From assembly GCF_016745395.1 (NCBI RefSeq), contig NZ_JAERVJ010000001.1, forward strand, positions 496,001 through 560,000: a stretch of DNA of 64,000 nt. The letters run 5' to 3'. The DNA comes from Methylocystis sp. Sn-Cys. GTDB taxonomy: Bacteria > Pseudomonadota > Alphaproteobacteria > Rhizobiales > Beijerinckiaceae. The notes beneath the pieces were generated by a model. The model was given only the letters and a program-made list of their open reading frames with translations, had not been told where the DNA came from and made no database searches. Positions 1 to 9,119 of this stretch are shown here, piece by piece. Every line of letters begins with the position of its first letter. The stretch's first letter is position 1. A program made the position numbers and the translations under genes.

Positions 1-767
1 CGGTGAAAGACCCCCACCACTGCGGAAGGCTCTTGGCGACCTGGTTCTCGCTTGAGGCGGCGCCGAGCCGTAACGCGACAGCATTAAAATAATCCGCGAG
101 TTTCGACGAGGCGGAAAGTCGCTCCAGAACTCGCAGATCGACGTGCGGCCGCCACTCGATGCCGCCGCGTTGGAGTTGCGCTCCAAAAGCGCCCCGCTTG
201 GCTATCGTCCTTTACTCCTGGGGCAATGATCAAGCGCCGCACATCATCGAAACCCGCTGCTTCGAGCAAATTAAAGTCGGCGCGGCGCATGATCGACTCC
301 ACAATCTGATCCGCCAGTTAGGATACAGGCGACAAAGCCATCTGTGTGAATTGGAGAAGAGCCGGAGACATCGAGTTCAGGCCCCCCGGGCGGCGCCCGC
401 CAATCGTAGGTTCGGTCAAGAGCCCACCGCTTCAGGATCAAGCGGTTGATCGCGCCACGGCGTAGAATTCTGGAATAGGCCGTCGAGGAGAGAGCTTTCT
501 TGCAACAACGGCGAGAGCGACCATTTTCGGTTCTCAATGGAGACGCGCACTCGAAAAACTTTGAGCGCCGAATCGCAGTGCGCAGCGACCATCGCTTTTA
601 GGCCGGCTGCGGCCCTCACAGCCCCGCACGTCCGTCTTTGATGCAGCGCTTACCCGGCTATTGACCAGACTGGCGCGCCCGCGCGAGGGCGATTCGCGGC
701 GGTCCAGCGCTCCCAGCGGAGATACGCAGGTTCGCCGCGCGACGCCAAGTTTCTAGCGCTTTCGACT
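1..767. other. Stretch without an intact gene; decayed coding remnants
   Basis: No intact gene is seen here. On the minus strand a plausible protein-like reading can be followed only by changing frame near position 210 and passing stop codons near 220 and 320. Segments in the two frames (about 220-320 and 2-215) look protein-like in composition. The second runs out of the left edge without a start codon. I do not recognise the family. This may be a degraded gene at the end of the accessory block. Confidence 0.3.
2..319 (-). pseudogene. Possible frameshifted gene remnant, family unknown
   Basis: Reading the minus strand from about 319 gives a coherent stretch (LADQIVESIM..., then NLLEAAGFDDVRRLI). 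It appears to continue, after a shift of frame near position 210, as a segment containing PHVDLRVLERLSASSKL that stays open to the window edge. A stop codon precedes each segment and neither has a convincing start with a ribosome site. The fragment may belong to a larger gene outside the window. The call rests only on protein-like composition and would fail if the two segments match no single family. Confidence 0.2.
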
Positions 768-1853
768 CTATCCGACTTGACCACGATGCCGCAGAAATTG
801 ATCGGCAAGCACGATCGCCATCATTGCTTCGCCGACGGGCACCGCGCGAATGCCGACGCAGGGATCGTGCCGGCCTTTCGTGACGATTTCCGTGTCTCCG
901 CCGAGGTTGTCTATTGTCAGCCGCGGCGTGAGGATTGATGATGTCGGTTTGACAGCGAAACGCGCTATGATCGTCTGTCCCGTCGAAATACCTCCGAGCA
1001 CGCCGCCGGCGTGATTGGAAAGAAAGACCGGTCTGCCGTCCTTGCCCGAGCGCATTTCATCGGCGTTGGCTTCACCCGAGAGTTCCGCGGCCAAGAAGCC
1101 CGCCCCGATTTCAACTCCCTTGACGGCATTGATCGACATGAGGGCGCTCGCGAGTTCGGCGTCGAGCTTACCGTAGATCGGTGCGCCCCAGCCTGCGGGG
1201 ACGCCTTCCGCGATCACTTCAATCACAGCGCCAATGGATGAACCCGCTCTCCGCGCCTCGTCGAGAGCATCCTCCCAACGCCGCGCCGCTTGTGGATCCG
1301 GGCAAAATAGCGAATTTCTGCCCACTTCGCTCCAATCGAAGCGCTCACGATCGATTCTGTCCGAGCCGATCTGCACGAGCGCCCCGCGAATCGACACGCA
1401 CGCGACGACTTTACGAGCGACTGCGCCCGCCGCAACGCGTGCGGCCGTTTCCCGCGCGGATGCGCGTCCGCCACCGCGATAGTCGCGAATTCCATATTTC
1501 GCATCATAGGCGTAGTCTGCATGACCGGGACGAAATTTGTTCGCGATCTCGCTGTAGTCTTTCGAGCGCTGATCGGTGTTATCTATCATCAAAGCGATCG
1601 GCGTACCCGTCGTGATCTGCCGGCCATCTCCGTCCGTGAAGATTCCGGAGAGAATTTTCACGTCATCGGGCTCCCGCCGTTGCGTGGTGAAGCGCGACTG
1701 GCCGGGTCGACGTCTGTCGAGCGCATGTCGAATCTCTGCTGCCGTCAGCTCAATGCCGGGCGGACAACCGTCGACCACTACCCCAAGCGCCGGCCCATGG
1801 CTCTCGCCGAATGTCGTGACGCGGAAGAGGCGGCCGAAACTATTATGAGACAT
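768..1853 (-). CDS. aroC: Chorismate synthase
   Basis: 361 aa, usual length. It would convert 5-enolpyruvylshikimate-3-phosphate to chorismate with reduced FMN, in the cytoplasm. Family signatures are intact: GESHG at residues 16-20, RPGHADY around 108-114, the glycine/arginine-rich GGGRASARE around 127-135, and the C-terminal [18 protein letters not shown]. The ATG at 1853 is chosen over the longer reading because GGGAG lies about 5 bases upstream and the family begins [20 protein letters not shown]. It is the last gene of a run of Rieske alpha, Rieske beta, methyltransferase and aroC, about 110 bases after the methyltransferase. Chorismate synthase beside a Rieske oxygenase is unusual. It may be a second copy dedicated to this cluster, but the rest of the genome is not visible. 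Confidence 0.93.
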   Translation of the reverse strand: MSHNSFGRLFRVTTFGESHGPALGVVVDGCPPGIELTAAEIRHALDRRRPGQSRFTTQRREPDDVKILSGIFTDGDGRQITTGTPIALMIDNTDQRSKDYSEIANKFRPGHADYAYDAKYGIRDYRGGGRASARETAARVAAGAVARKVVACVSIRGALVQIGSDRIDRERFDWSEVGRNSLFCPDPQAARRWEDALDEARRAGSSIGAVIEVIAEGVPAGWGAPIYGKLDAELASALMSINAVKGVEIGAGFLAAELSGEANADEMRSGKDGRPVFLSNHAGGVLGGISTGQTIIARFAVKPTSSILTPRLTIDNLGGDTEIVTKGRHDPCVGIRAVPVGEAMMAIVLADQFLRHRGQVG

Positions 1854-1962
1854 GCAGACTCCCGCATTCTTCCGCAGACCTGATTTCGTGGCCGTTTCCG
1901 CCACGCGGCCGAAGGATGAAGAGACGCTCGGCCGTGTAGCTCCGCGCTCGGACTGTCACCAT

Positions 1963-2811
1963 TTAGTTTCGCACGGGAGAACGCTTTCTCAAATGCAGGT
2001 GAAGAATACGAACGCCTTCCAGTAGGTAGCCATCGTCCTCTGCGATGTTCCGGAGGTCGCGGTCGAGAGCTTCGATCTCTGGACTGGTCGCGAGCCCGAG
2101 TTCTCGCAGCCGATCTCGGATCTGATCGAACGAACGCCAGATTAGGCTCTTTTGACGCGGGCTCCTGAGCGCCGGTTGCGTGAACTGCGCCGCTTCGATA
2201 TCGACGTCGATGTTCTGCACATATGTCCAGAGCGGCTCCGCGCAATTGAATTTGACGTTGATTATCTCGCCCAGCCTTTCGAGCAGCTCGACCGAACGGG
2301 GGATGGAGGGATGATGCGGAATGGAAAAGCGCCGTGTCGTCGGCTCCTCGATGATAATCGAGCCGTTGTCCTTGCATAGAGATAGGACGTTCTCGAAAAA
2401 TGTCGTCCAGTTAGTGATATGCGCGAGAACGAAGCGACAGTAGACGACGTCGAACGCTTGTCCGATGTCCAGCGTGGATGTCATGTCGTGGCGAATGAAG
2501 CGAATATTGTCGATCCCGCGCTCGTCTCGTCTATGGAGACAGACGTCGATTTGAGCTTGCGACTCGTCTATCCCCACTACAACGCCGTTGCGTGACCTGA
2601 CCTGATCTGTGAACCAGAACGCCATTTGGCCATGCCCGCATCCAATTTCCAACACAGAACGAGCGTCGTTAGGAAGCTGGCTCGAGACGAAGTCTCTACT
2701 CGCAGGGTCGTATAGCTCGGTCAATATCTCCAATCGCTCCCGATCGGCGTAGCCGACATCATGGATATAGGCTTCACTTTCGTTCTTCAAATTGCTGTCA
2801 TGGTTCTGCAT
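1963..2811 (-). CDS. Class I SAM-dependent methyltransferase
   Basis: 282 aa. Residues about 50-62 carry SAM motif I (VLEIGCGHG), followed by the acidic motif II in VVGIDES and a motif near VVYCRFVLAH that is typical of small-molecule methyltransferases of the methyltransf_25/31 type. The ATG at 2811 (MQNHDSN) has GGAG six bases upstream. The longer reading from 2988 would overlap the Rieske beta gene and lacks a site. It starts 19 bases after the beta subunit, so it is probably co-translated with the oxygenase. A likely role is O- or C-methylation of the oxygenase product or of a chorismate-derived compound; the substrate cannot be read from sequence. Confidence 0.8.
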   Translation of the reverse strand: MQNHDSNLKNESEAYIHDVGYADRERLEILTELYDPASRDFVSSQLPNDARSVLEIGCGHGQMAFWFTDQVRSRNGVVVGIDESQAQIDVCLHRRDERGIDNIRFIRHDMTSTLDIGQAFDVVYCRFVLAHITNWTTFFENVLSLCKDNGSIIIEEPTTRRFSIPHHPSIPRSVELLERLGEIINVKFNCAEPLWTYVQNIDVDIEAAQFTQPALRSPRQKSLIWRSFDQIRDRLRELGLATSPEIEALDRDLRNIAEDDGYLLEGVRILHLHLRKRSPVRN

Positions 2812-2830
2812 GGCGTTCTCCGAGAACGTC

Positions 2831-3358
2831 TCAGATGATAATGCTGATGCGCCGTTGCTTCGAAATGGACTCGTGGTCCAAATGCACAAATCTCTCGCGA
2901 ATTCGAAATTCGGCTTCATGCGTGACGAGCCGATATCTCGCGCTGCCGATGAACTCCCAGGATTCGTGATTTCGAAATTGATAGACAACGAAGTTCACTC
3001 TCACAACGATCTCTTCGGTCGGAGGGGCCAAAAGTCGCAAGTTGGACATCAGGCGACGCGTACGCGAGCGCGGCTGTTCCATCCAGGTCGACGCGCCCGC
3101 GAAATGCCGAACGCGCGCCCGCAATCGGTCATAGTCGTCCAAGATCAGGCAGAGGGCTTGCTCAGGCGCGCTTTCGGCGTGGCGCTGCAATGGAGCGACA
3201 ATGTAGCGTCCACCCGGTTCAAAAAGCTCAAACCAGTCTTCGAGGCGCCAATCGTCGAGCAGGTCCGCTTCCAAGGCGAGAAAGGAGGTGATGCGGCTTA
3301 CGATATCCGAAACGATGGGGACGGCGCCTATATAGGAAACGACGGATGTTGCTGTCAT
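2831..3358 (-). CDS. Aromatic-ring-hydroxylating dioxygenase, small (beta) subunit
   Basis: 175 aa, typical for the SnoaL-fold beta subunit that pairs with Rieske alpha subunits and has a structural role in the hexamer. Family-like features include EADLLDDWRLEDW near the N-terminus, RYIVAPLQ, and the C-terminal beta strands with the VRVNFVVYQFR-type pattern. The start ATG overlaps the alpha subunit stop in a TAATG arrangement, implying translational coupling and roughly equal amounts of the two chains. The longer reading from 3385 is less likely. It is followed closely by the methyltransferase. Confidence 0.85.
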   Translation of the reverse strand: MTATSVVSYIGAVPIVSDIVSRITSFLALEADLLDDWRLEDWFELFEPGGRYIVAPLQRHAESAPEQALCLILDDYDRLRARVRHFAGASTWMEQPRSRTRRLMSNLRLLAPPTEEIVVRVNFVVYQFRNHESWEFIGSARYRLVTHEAEFRIRERFVHLDHESISKQRRISIII

Positions 3359-4608
3359 TACGGCTGCTCCACATAATTGGCCCATTCACGCCAGAAGGCT
3401 CTGTTCTGCTCTTCATCCGTATGATTTGTCGTCCCGACGCTCATGCCGCGCGAGAAGTCGCTGTAGCCGATGCCCGCGTGTGCGTATGACCGCTGGCAGG
3501 ATTCCAGAATTTCGACGTCGTCGGGCGTTCCGAATCCACCCGGCCCGATGAAGGAGATAAGCGCGCTGACGCGCATGGCCCTTTCTTCCGTCGTCTCATC
3601 CGAAAATCCCGCGCCCCAGACGGTCACTTCGACCTCGTCGGGGGACGTTGGGAAAAAAGTCCGGATGTTCAAGCCGAGTATGTCGTTGATGACCAGATTT
3701 GGAAAAATAAAAAGGCTGCGGTTGGTATGAGCCATGTCCTCCGCGCGTCGGCGCCCGACACGGGCAACGAGATCGTCGAACTTCTTATCGATCTCCGCTT
3801 TCATTTCGGCTGGGAAAAGCGGACTCCAATAGGCAATTGGCCGTCCAGTCGAAGGCGGCCCGCTCTTTATGACGGCGTGGCCGCCACCGAGTGCATAGCC
3901 GATGCCGCTGCGCTTGTGCGAGTTCGGATCTGTGCCAAGCGAATCGAGAAGGTCGAGGAATCGCTTGTGCGCAATTGGCAGATGATAAGCATCGACGCCG
4001 TTTTCAGCGAGTAGTTTCCAATTGGCTCGTATGGAATGATGAAGGTGTTCGGGCAGCACTTCGACGGAGCCTTCGGACTGATCGCAGACCAGGTCTATGT
4101 ATTCCTTCGCACCTCCGAGATAGGAGGCGAGGCTCGCCGACGGTTCGCCGAAGCTGATGAATAGAAAACCGCGATAATCGTCGAGCTTGATTTGCGGCAA
4201 GGAGCGCTCGGGCAGTCCCTCGCCGATGCGTCCATACGCGGACCTTCCCGGCACGCCGGTGAGCGCGCCGGACGTATCGTACATCCATCCGTGATAGGGA
4301 CATGCAAATCGCTTCGTGGTTCCTTTCGCGTCCGAGCAGACGACGGCGCCGCGGTGCGCGCAGGCGTTCAAGAACGCGAGCGGCGTTTCGGAAGCTACGT
4401 CTCTGACCAAGATGACGGGCCGACCGCCAATCTTGCGCGTGAGAAAGTCGCCGGGCTTTCCGAACTCGCTTGCATGACCGGCATACAGCCAGCATTTGTC
4501 GAATATTTGCGTCAGCTCCCGGCGCCATGTGTCTTCACATACATAGACTTGCCGATGCACCCTGAAAAAATTCTTGTTATCTGTTTCGACGAATTGTCGG
4601 GGCGTCAT
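3358..4608 (-). CDS. Rieske non-heme iron oxygenase, large (alpha) subunit
   Basis: 416 aa, usual length for dioxygenases of the benzoate/anthranilate type. The Rieske [2Fe-2S] site is visible as C83-x-H85 and C103-x2-H106. The mononuclear iron site has D206, H209 and H214 (DAYHLPIAH), with an Asp near 363-364 as the likely third ligand. The ATG at 4608 is preceded by GGGAGG at good spacing. It would hydroxylate an aromatic or related ring using electrons from a reductase/ferredoxin. No such partner is encoded in the visible cluster, so it must borrow one. It heads an operon with the beta subunit, methyltransferase and aroC. An AT-rich stretch upstream probably holds the promoter. Substrate not predictable. 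Confidence 0.92.
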   Translation of the reverse strand: MTPRQFVETDNKNFFRVHRQVYVCEDTWRRELTQIFDKCWLYAGHASEFGKPGDFLTRKIGGRPVILVRDVASETPLAFLNACAHRGAVVCSDAKGTTKRFACPYHGWMYDTSGALTGVPGRSAYGRIGEGLPERSLPQIKLDDYRGFLFISFGEPSASLASYLGGAKEYIDLVCDQSEGSVEVLPEHLHHSIRANWKLLAENGVDAYHLPIAHKRFLDLLDSLGTDPNSHKRSGIGYALGGGHAVIKSGPPSTGRPIAYWSPLFPAEMKAEIDKKFDDLVARVGRRRAEDMAHTNRSLFIFPNLVINDILGLNIRTFFPTSPDEVEVTVWGAGFSDETTEERAMRVSALISFIGPGGFGTPDDVEILESCQRSYAHAGIGYSDFSRGMSVGTTNHTDEEQNRAFWREWANYVEQP

Positions 4609-4826
4609 TCGGGCCTCCCGAGAACAAATCCAGAGCGAGTCTGAGCATCCGTAAATACCGCACATAAAACAAGCAAATATTGTAGCAGATATGCTGGCGT
4701 ATATATAATATTGCGTCGTTTGAAAATAGCAACATTATTATTAATTATAGGCAGTATAAAAATTTATTTTGGTTATTTATTGTGCTGCACGCGATGCCGA
4801 TCGCGAACTACATCGACTGGCGCGCG
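4609..4826 (-). promoter_or_regulatory. AT-rich upstream region of the Rieske operon
   Basis: Between the MFS gene and the Rieske alpha start there are about 218 bases. Positions about 4660-4785 are strikingly AT-rich (runs such as TATATATAATATT and ATTATTATTAATTATA), unlike anything else in the window. No gene fits. It most likely holds the operon promoter and perhaps an operator for the cluster's regulator. No defined motif is claimed. Confidence 0.45.
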
Positions 4827-6338
4827 CTAGGGTATTTTCTTTTCGGTCGGCGTGCGGCGCTTGACGAGCGTCGGTTGCGTGAGAGCGACGGTTGCGAGCG
4901 CGGCAATGACGAGGCAGCACGCGGTAGCGAGCAACGAGACCACCAGGGCGAACGAGATATTGTCAGCGACGGGTTCACGACCGGCGATCGCAAAAAACAG
5001 TCCGCCAACAGTGGCAATGCTCAATGCGGAGCTTACCTGCAAGGTGGTGTTGATAATGCCGGATATGAGACCCGACCATGCCGGCTCTACTTTGCCGATA
5101 ATGGCGCGAAGGAGGCTCGGTAACGCCGTCCCTTGCCCAAAGCCGATCGCGAACAATGAAAGGCCGCGAAGCGCGTGATCGAGCGGCTGGTCGGTTCGCC
5201 AATTCCAAACGACCAAAGCTAGGCTCAGAATGCCGATCGTCTCGAGAGCGATTCCTGCGGGAGCTGTTCGCTGGCCGAGCATCCGGCCGGCATAGGGGCT
5301 GAGAAGTGGAGCGAGAAATGAGCCGACGCCGAATGGCAGAAAGACGAGCGCCGCCTCTCTAGGAGATTCGCCGAGCGCACTTTGCAGATAAATGGAGAAA
5401 ATAAGAAAAAACGCGCCGATAGCGTAAAAGAAGAGGGCCGCCAGCAACCCCAGGGAGAAGCCTGGCAGTTCCATGACGCGCGGGTCGAAAAGCGGAGCTC
5501 CGCCCTCCCGCAGAAGTTTGTCCTCATTCCGCAGGAACAGCGATCCAGCGATCGGCGCCGCCATCAGTAATAGTAGGGACCAGAGCGGCCAGCCTTGTTC
5601 ACGTCCTTCGATCAGCGGCGTGACGACGAGCGCGAGCGTGAGGGCCGAAAGCATTACGCCGAAAATGTCGAGCCGCGGCGGACGTGGATTAGAGGCGCCG
5701 GATAAGAGAAGACCTAAAATGAGAACGACCGCTGCGATCGGCAGATTGACGAGAAAGACGATCCGCCAGCCGAGACCGAAGACATCAGCCGAGACCAGGA
5801 ATCCGCCCAGGATTTGTCCGCTCCCCGCGGCAAGTCCGAGCGTTGCGCCATAAAGACCCAGCGCGAGCGATTTTTCTCTCGGCGCGAAAATCATATTGAT
5901 GGACGCGAGCCCCTGGGGAACCATCAGCGCTGCGCCAAGTCCTTGGAAAATTCGGCCCGCCACGAGAACGCTGGAACAGGGGGCCCAACCGCATATCGCC
6001 GATGCTCCGGCAAAACCGGCGAGTCCGGCCAAAAAGATCGCCCGATGTCCGAAAATGTCTCCGAGCCTACCCCCCGTGATAAGGAAAACGGCATAGGTCG
6101 TCATGTAGCCGGAAACAACGAGCTGCAGATCGGAGGGCGTCGCGCCGAACTCCTCTTTGATCGCCGGCAGCGCGATATTGACGATGAAAAAATCGAGCGG
6201 CGATAGAAAAACGCCCGTGAGCAACACCGCGAAGCGGACCCAACGCCACCGATCGTGAGCGGCGATAACTCCATTGCTGCGGCTCTGTTGCTCGAGCGAC
6301 ATTTCGCGGGATAACTCGACAGGGATGGGCACAAGCAC
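4827..6338 (-). CDS. MFS transporter, DHA2 (14-helix) type
   Basis: 503 aa, about 14 hydrophobic segments. N-terminal signatures of drug:H+ antiporter 2 proteins are present: LSPLDFFIVNIALP in the first helix, the loop motif GGRLGDIFGHR around residues 88-98, and GRIFQGLGAALMVPQ in helix 4-5. It would export (or less often import) a small organic compound across the inner membrane using the proton gradient. A GTG start at 6338 has AAGGA just upstream; the ATG at 6302 has no site. It lies between the TonB receptor and the Rieske operon on the same strand, suggesting export of a product or toxic intermediate of this cluster. Confidence 0.88.
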   Translation of the reverse strand: MLVPIPVELSREMSLEQQSRSNGVIAAHDRWRWVRFAVLLTGVFLSPLDFFIVNIALPAIKEEFGATPSDLQLVVSGYMTTYAVFLITGGRLGDIFGHRAIFLAGLAGFAGASAICGWAPCSSVLVAGRIFQGLGAALMVPQGLASINMIFAPREKSLALGLYGATLGLAAGSGQILGGFLVSADVFGLGWRIVFLVNLPIAAVVLILGLLLSGASNPRPPRLDIFGVMLSALTLALVVTPLIEGREQGWPLWSLLLLMAAPIAGSLFLRNEDKLLREGGAPLFDPRVMELPGFSLGLLAALFFYAIGAFFLIFSIYLQSALGESPREAALVFLPFGVGSFLAPLLSPYAGRMLGQRTAPAGIALETIGILSLALVVWNWRTDQPLDHALRGLSLFAIGFGQGTALPSLLRAIIGKVEPAWSGLISGIINTTLQVSSALSIATVGGLFFAIAGREPVADNISFALVVSLLATACCLVIAALATVALTQPTLVKRRTPTEKKIP

Positions 6339-6620
6339 GTTTCCTTGCTATGCTGATTTCGGTCGCATTTAGCAATGCTCGTTTCGATTATGTGTGTGAT
6401 CGCTCCGGCTAATGCGCCTCTCGACCGGAGGGAGGCCCCCGGCCTGCGACCACGTCATTCGCGAACATGCGATCGCCGTGTCATGCCGAACGCGCTGCAC
6501 ATTTGCCCAGCGTCGGTCGTCAGAGTCGCGTAGGCGCTCGCCGACTCCGCGCAGCTCGACGAGGCCCAGAGCAATCGCGAACATTGCTTGGGGACGACGG
6601 GTCCGACTTTGGACTCGCAT

Positions 6621-9011
6621 TCAGAATTTCGCCTTCAGCGTGAACCCCGCCATAATCGGATCAGCGGGGGTGCCGATCACTCCTCCGGCAGTGAAATTCG
6701 GCGACACGGTCGTGAAATAATGCTTATTCGTCACATTATGCACCCATCCAGACAGATCGACACGCTCGTCAGTGAGGCGCAGTCCCGCATGCAGATTGAG
6801 CAGGCCGTACGCATCGATGATGCTGTAGATCGAATCATCTGGAACCGAAAAAAACTTCGTTTGATATGAAAAATCGGCTCCGAAATAGGCAACCACCGAT
6901 TTTTCGATCGGCTCGAACACTCGTCCGATGTCATGTGCATATTCGCCGCCGACGGCGAGAGCCCATCGCGGCGTCAGGGAGATCGGTCGGCCGGTCAGGC
7001 TGCAAGACCTCGAGAACCCGAGCTCGAAGGGGCAAGGCGCGTTCTCGAATGAACCGTAATAAGTGTGATTGTAGGTGACAGAACCATATGTCGTCAGCCC
7101 CTCTACCGGACTCGCTCGCAGGTCAAACTCGACTCCTCGCGAGATCGCCCTCTTGGCGTTGGAAAGATAGGTGATCGGTCGAGCGCCCGATATATCGGTG
7201 ATATTGGTGATGTAATTTCGATCGACCATGATGAATGCGGCGACGTTCGCGAGAAATCGACGCTCGAAGAAGGTGGTCTTCAGTCCGATTTCGTAATCGT
7301 CCAATTCCTCCGGCCGCACTGTCGTGGAGGCCGTCGTCGGCAGATTCGCTATCGGATTTGGACCTCCAGCGCGTCCTCCGCGCGCGTAGGTCGCGTATGC
7401 GAGCGTGTCGGATGAGATTTTATAGGAGGCGGAGGCCAGAGCGGAAATCAGTCCCTGGCGCGTTGTTGCGTTGAATTCGCGATCTGCCCCGATCAAGCCA
7501 ATTCGCATGCTGCGCGCCGCTGCCTGTTGCGCCCCCGCCAGTCCGTCGAGGCTGTTGGCGGCAAACTGATACTGGCGAAAGAGCGTGCTCTTCGCCGCAT
7601 AGGAGTAGCGAAGACCGAAGGTGAAATCGAGATCCGGCGTCGCATGCCAGACCGCCCTCGCATAAGGCGCGATGATATGGCTGCGGGGATTGTCGTAGGA
7701 TTTCGAGGCGAGATTATTGAGTGCGATATCGTTAAAGGCTATCGAATTCGCAGGCGAACCGTACCAGCCGCCGGCCGCTGGGCCATAGCTCGAGTATCCC
7801 CAGTCATAGAGCTGCTCGAATAGATAGAAGAGGCCTGCTGTTCCCTCGATGGGGCCATTGGCGGGCGTCGATACTTTGAATTCTTGCTGCAGCGACCGCT
7901 CGGCGATTTGATTGTTCGAGTTGGTTGTCCGCACCGGGGCGAGCGCGCTGCTCGTTTGGTTCAGCGGATCGAAGTTCCATCCACGAAAGGAGGTGAGAGA
8001 GGAGAACTCATAGCCGCCGGCGTTGTAGCCGACTATGGCCGCCACACCATAGCTCTGCTGCGTGTTCTGAAGGTAGCCGGAGATGTCGCCCTTGTAGCTG
8101 TCGATATTGTAGAATGACGTCGGCACATAGTTCAGCCTCGCCAAGCGAGCGTAGAGATTGTTCGGAACCACTGCGCCATTTGCATAATTTGCAACGACGC
8201 CATTCAGTACATTCGGGCAGCACGCCTGATGGACATGCGAGTAATCGGCGATCAGACGCACGCTGAGGTCGTTGGTCGGCAGGAACACGAACTGCGCGCG
8301 AACGCTCTTGTTGTGCCAGTCATTGTATTTTTGGCCGCTGTAATAGCTGGAGACATATCCGTCACGATCGACGCTGGCGAATGAAAGGCGGAACGCCAGC
8401 TTGTCGCTGTCGGCGATCGGGCCCGTCGCCGATCCGCGAACCTGGACATTGCTATAGTTGCCGGCAGAGACTTCGACTTTCTGTTGCCTCTCGAAGCTCG
8501 GAGCGGCTGTGTTGAGATAGACGGCGCCGCCCGTTCCATCCATACCGCCTTTGGTTCCTTGCGGCCCTTTCAAGACGTCGACGCCGACGAGGTCGGGAAT
8601 ATCGAAGATGGCTTGACCTGGCCGAGGCTGATATATGCCGTCGACATAGATGGGCACGCCGCCGAAAATTCCATCGGTTGCGACAGACGTCGATGACCCG
8701 AACCCTCGGACATTGACGGTCAGCGAACGAACGTCGGCGAAGCGGATCTGCAGACTCGGTTCGAGCTTTTGCGCTTGCAGAAGATTGCTGATCTGCAACG
8801 CGTCGATCTGCTGCTTCGTGATGACGGTTGCTGCCTGCGGCGTCGTCTGGAATGCGGTTGCTTGACGCTCGGACAAATCGGCGGTTGTTTTCGGCGCGGA
8901 GATCACGACTTCTGGAACTCGCGCCTCCTCGGCAGGAAGCGTTTGCGCGACGCTGGTGATAGTGTGGGCGAAGCAAAGCGGAATAGCGGCTATAAGCGAC
9001 CGTCTCATCAT
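6621..9011 (-). CDS. TonB-dependent outer-membrane receptor
   Basis: 796 aa. A signal peptide covers about residues 1-22 (RRSLIAAIPLCF...). A plug domain follows, with ATVITKQQIDAL, VRGFG, and DVLKGPQGTKGGMDGTGG in the usual position of the plug's conserved motif. The rest is a 22-strand-type barrel ending in an aromatic residue (TLKAKF). It would import a substrate across the outer membrane with TonB-ExbBD energy. The style is that of the 'iron complex receptor' class, which in catabolic clusters of other alphaproteobacteria often sits with Rieske oxygenases and MFS transporters. The ligand could be an organic substrate or a metal chelate. ATG codons at 9011 and 9008 are both possible. Confidence 0.9.
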   Translation of the reverse strand: MMRRSLIAAIPLCFAHTITSVAQTLPAEEARVPEVVISAPKTTADLSERQATAFQTTPQAATVITKQQIDALQISNLLQAQKLEPSLQIRFADVRSLTVNVRGFGSSTSVATDGIFGGVPIYVDGIYQPRPGQAIFDIPDLVGVDVLKGPQGTKGGMDGTGGAVYLNTAAPSFERQQKVEVSAGNYSNVQVRGSATGPIADSDKLAFRLSFASVDRDGYVSSYYSGQKYNDWHNKSVRAQFVFLPTNDLSVRLIADYSHVHQACCPNVLNGVVANYANGAVVPNNLYARLARLNYVPTSFYNIDSYKGDISGYLQNTQQSYGVAAIVGYNAGGYEFSSLTSFRGWNFDPLNQTSSALAPVRTTNSNNQIAERSLQQEFKVSTPANGPIEGTAGLFYLFEQLYDWGYSSYGPAAGGWYGSPANSIAFNDIALNNLASKSYDNPRSHIIAPYARAVWHATPDLDFTFGLRYSYAAKSTLFRQYQFAANSLDGLAGAQQAAARSMRIGLIGADREFNATTRQGLISALASASYKISSDTLAYATYARGGRAGGPNPIANLPTTASTTVRPEELDDYEIGLKTTFFERRFLANVAAFIMVDRNYITNITDISGARPITYLSNAKRAISRGVEFDLRASPVEGLTTYGSVTYNHTYYGSFENAPCPFELGFSRSCSLTGRPISLTPRWALAVGGEYAHDIGRVFEPIEKSVVAYFGADFSYQTKFFSVPDDSIYSIIDAYGLLNLHAGLRLTDERVDLSGWVHNVTNKHYFTTVSPNFTAGGVIGTPADPIMAGFTLKAKF

Positions 9012-9119
9012 TCAAACTTTCTGACGCAACGACATAGTCCAGAAAGCTAAAGATTTTTGAAAAGCTCAGGCAACGCTCATTCTTCTTATGAGTCGAATAT
9101 CGAGGAACGATGGAGTCCC

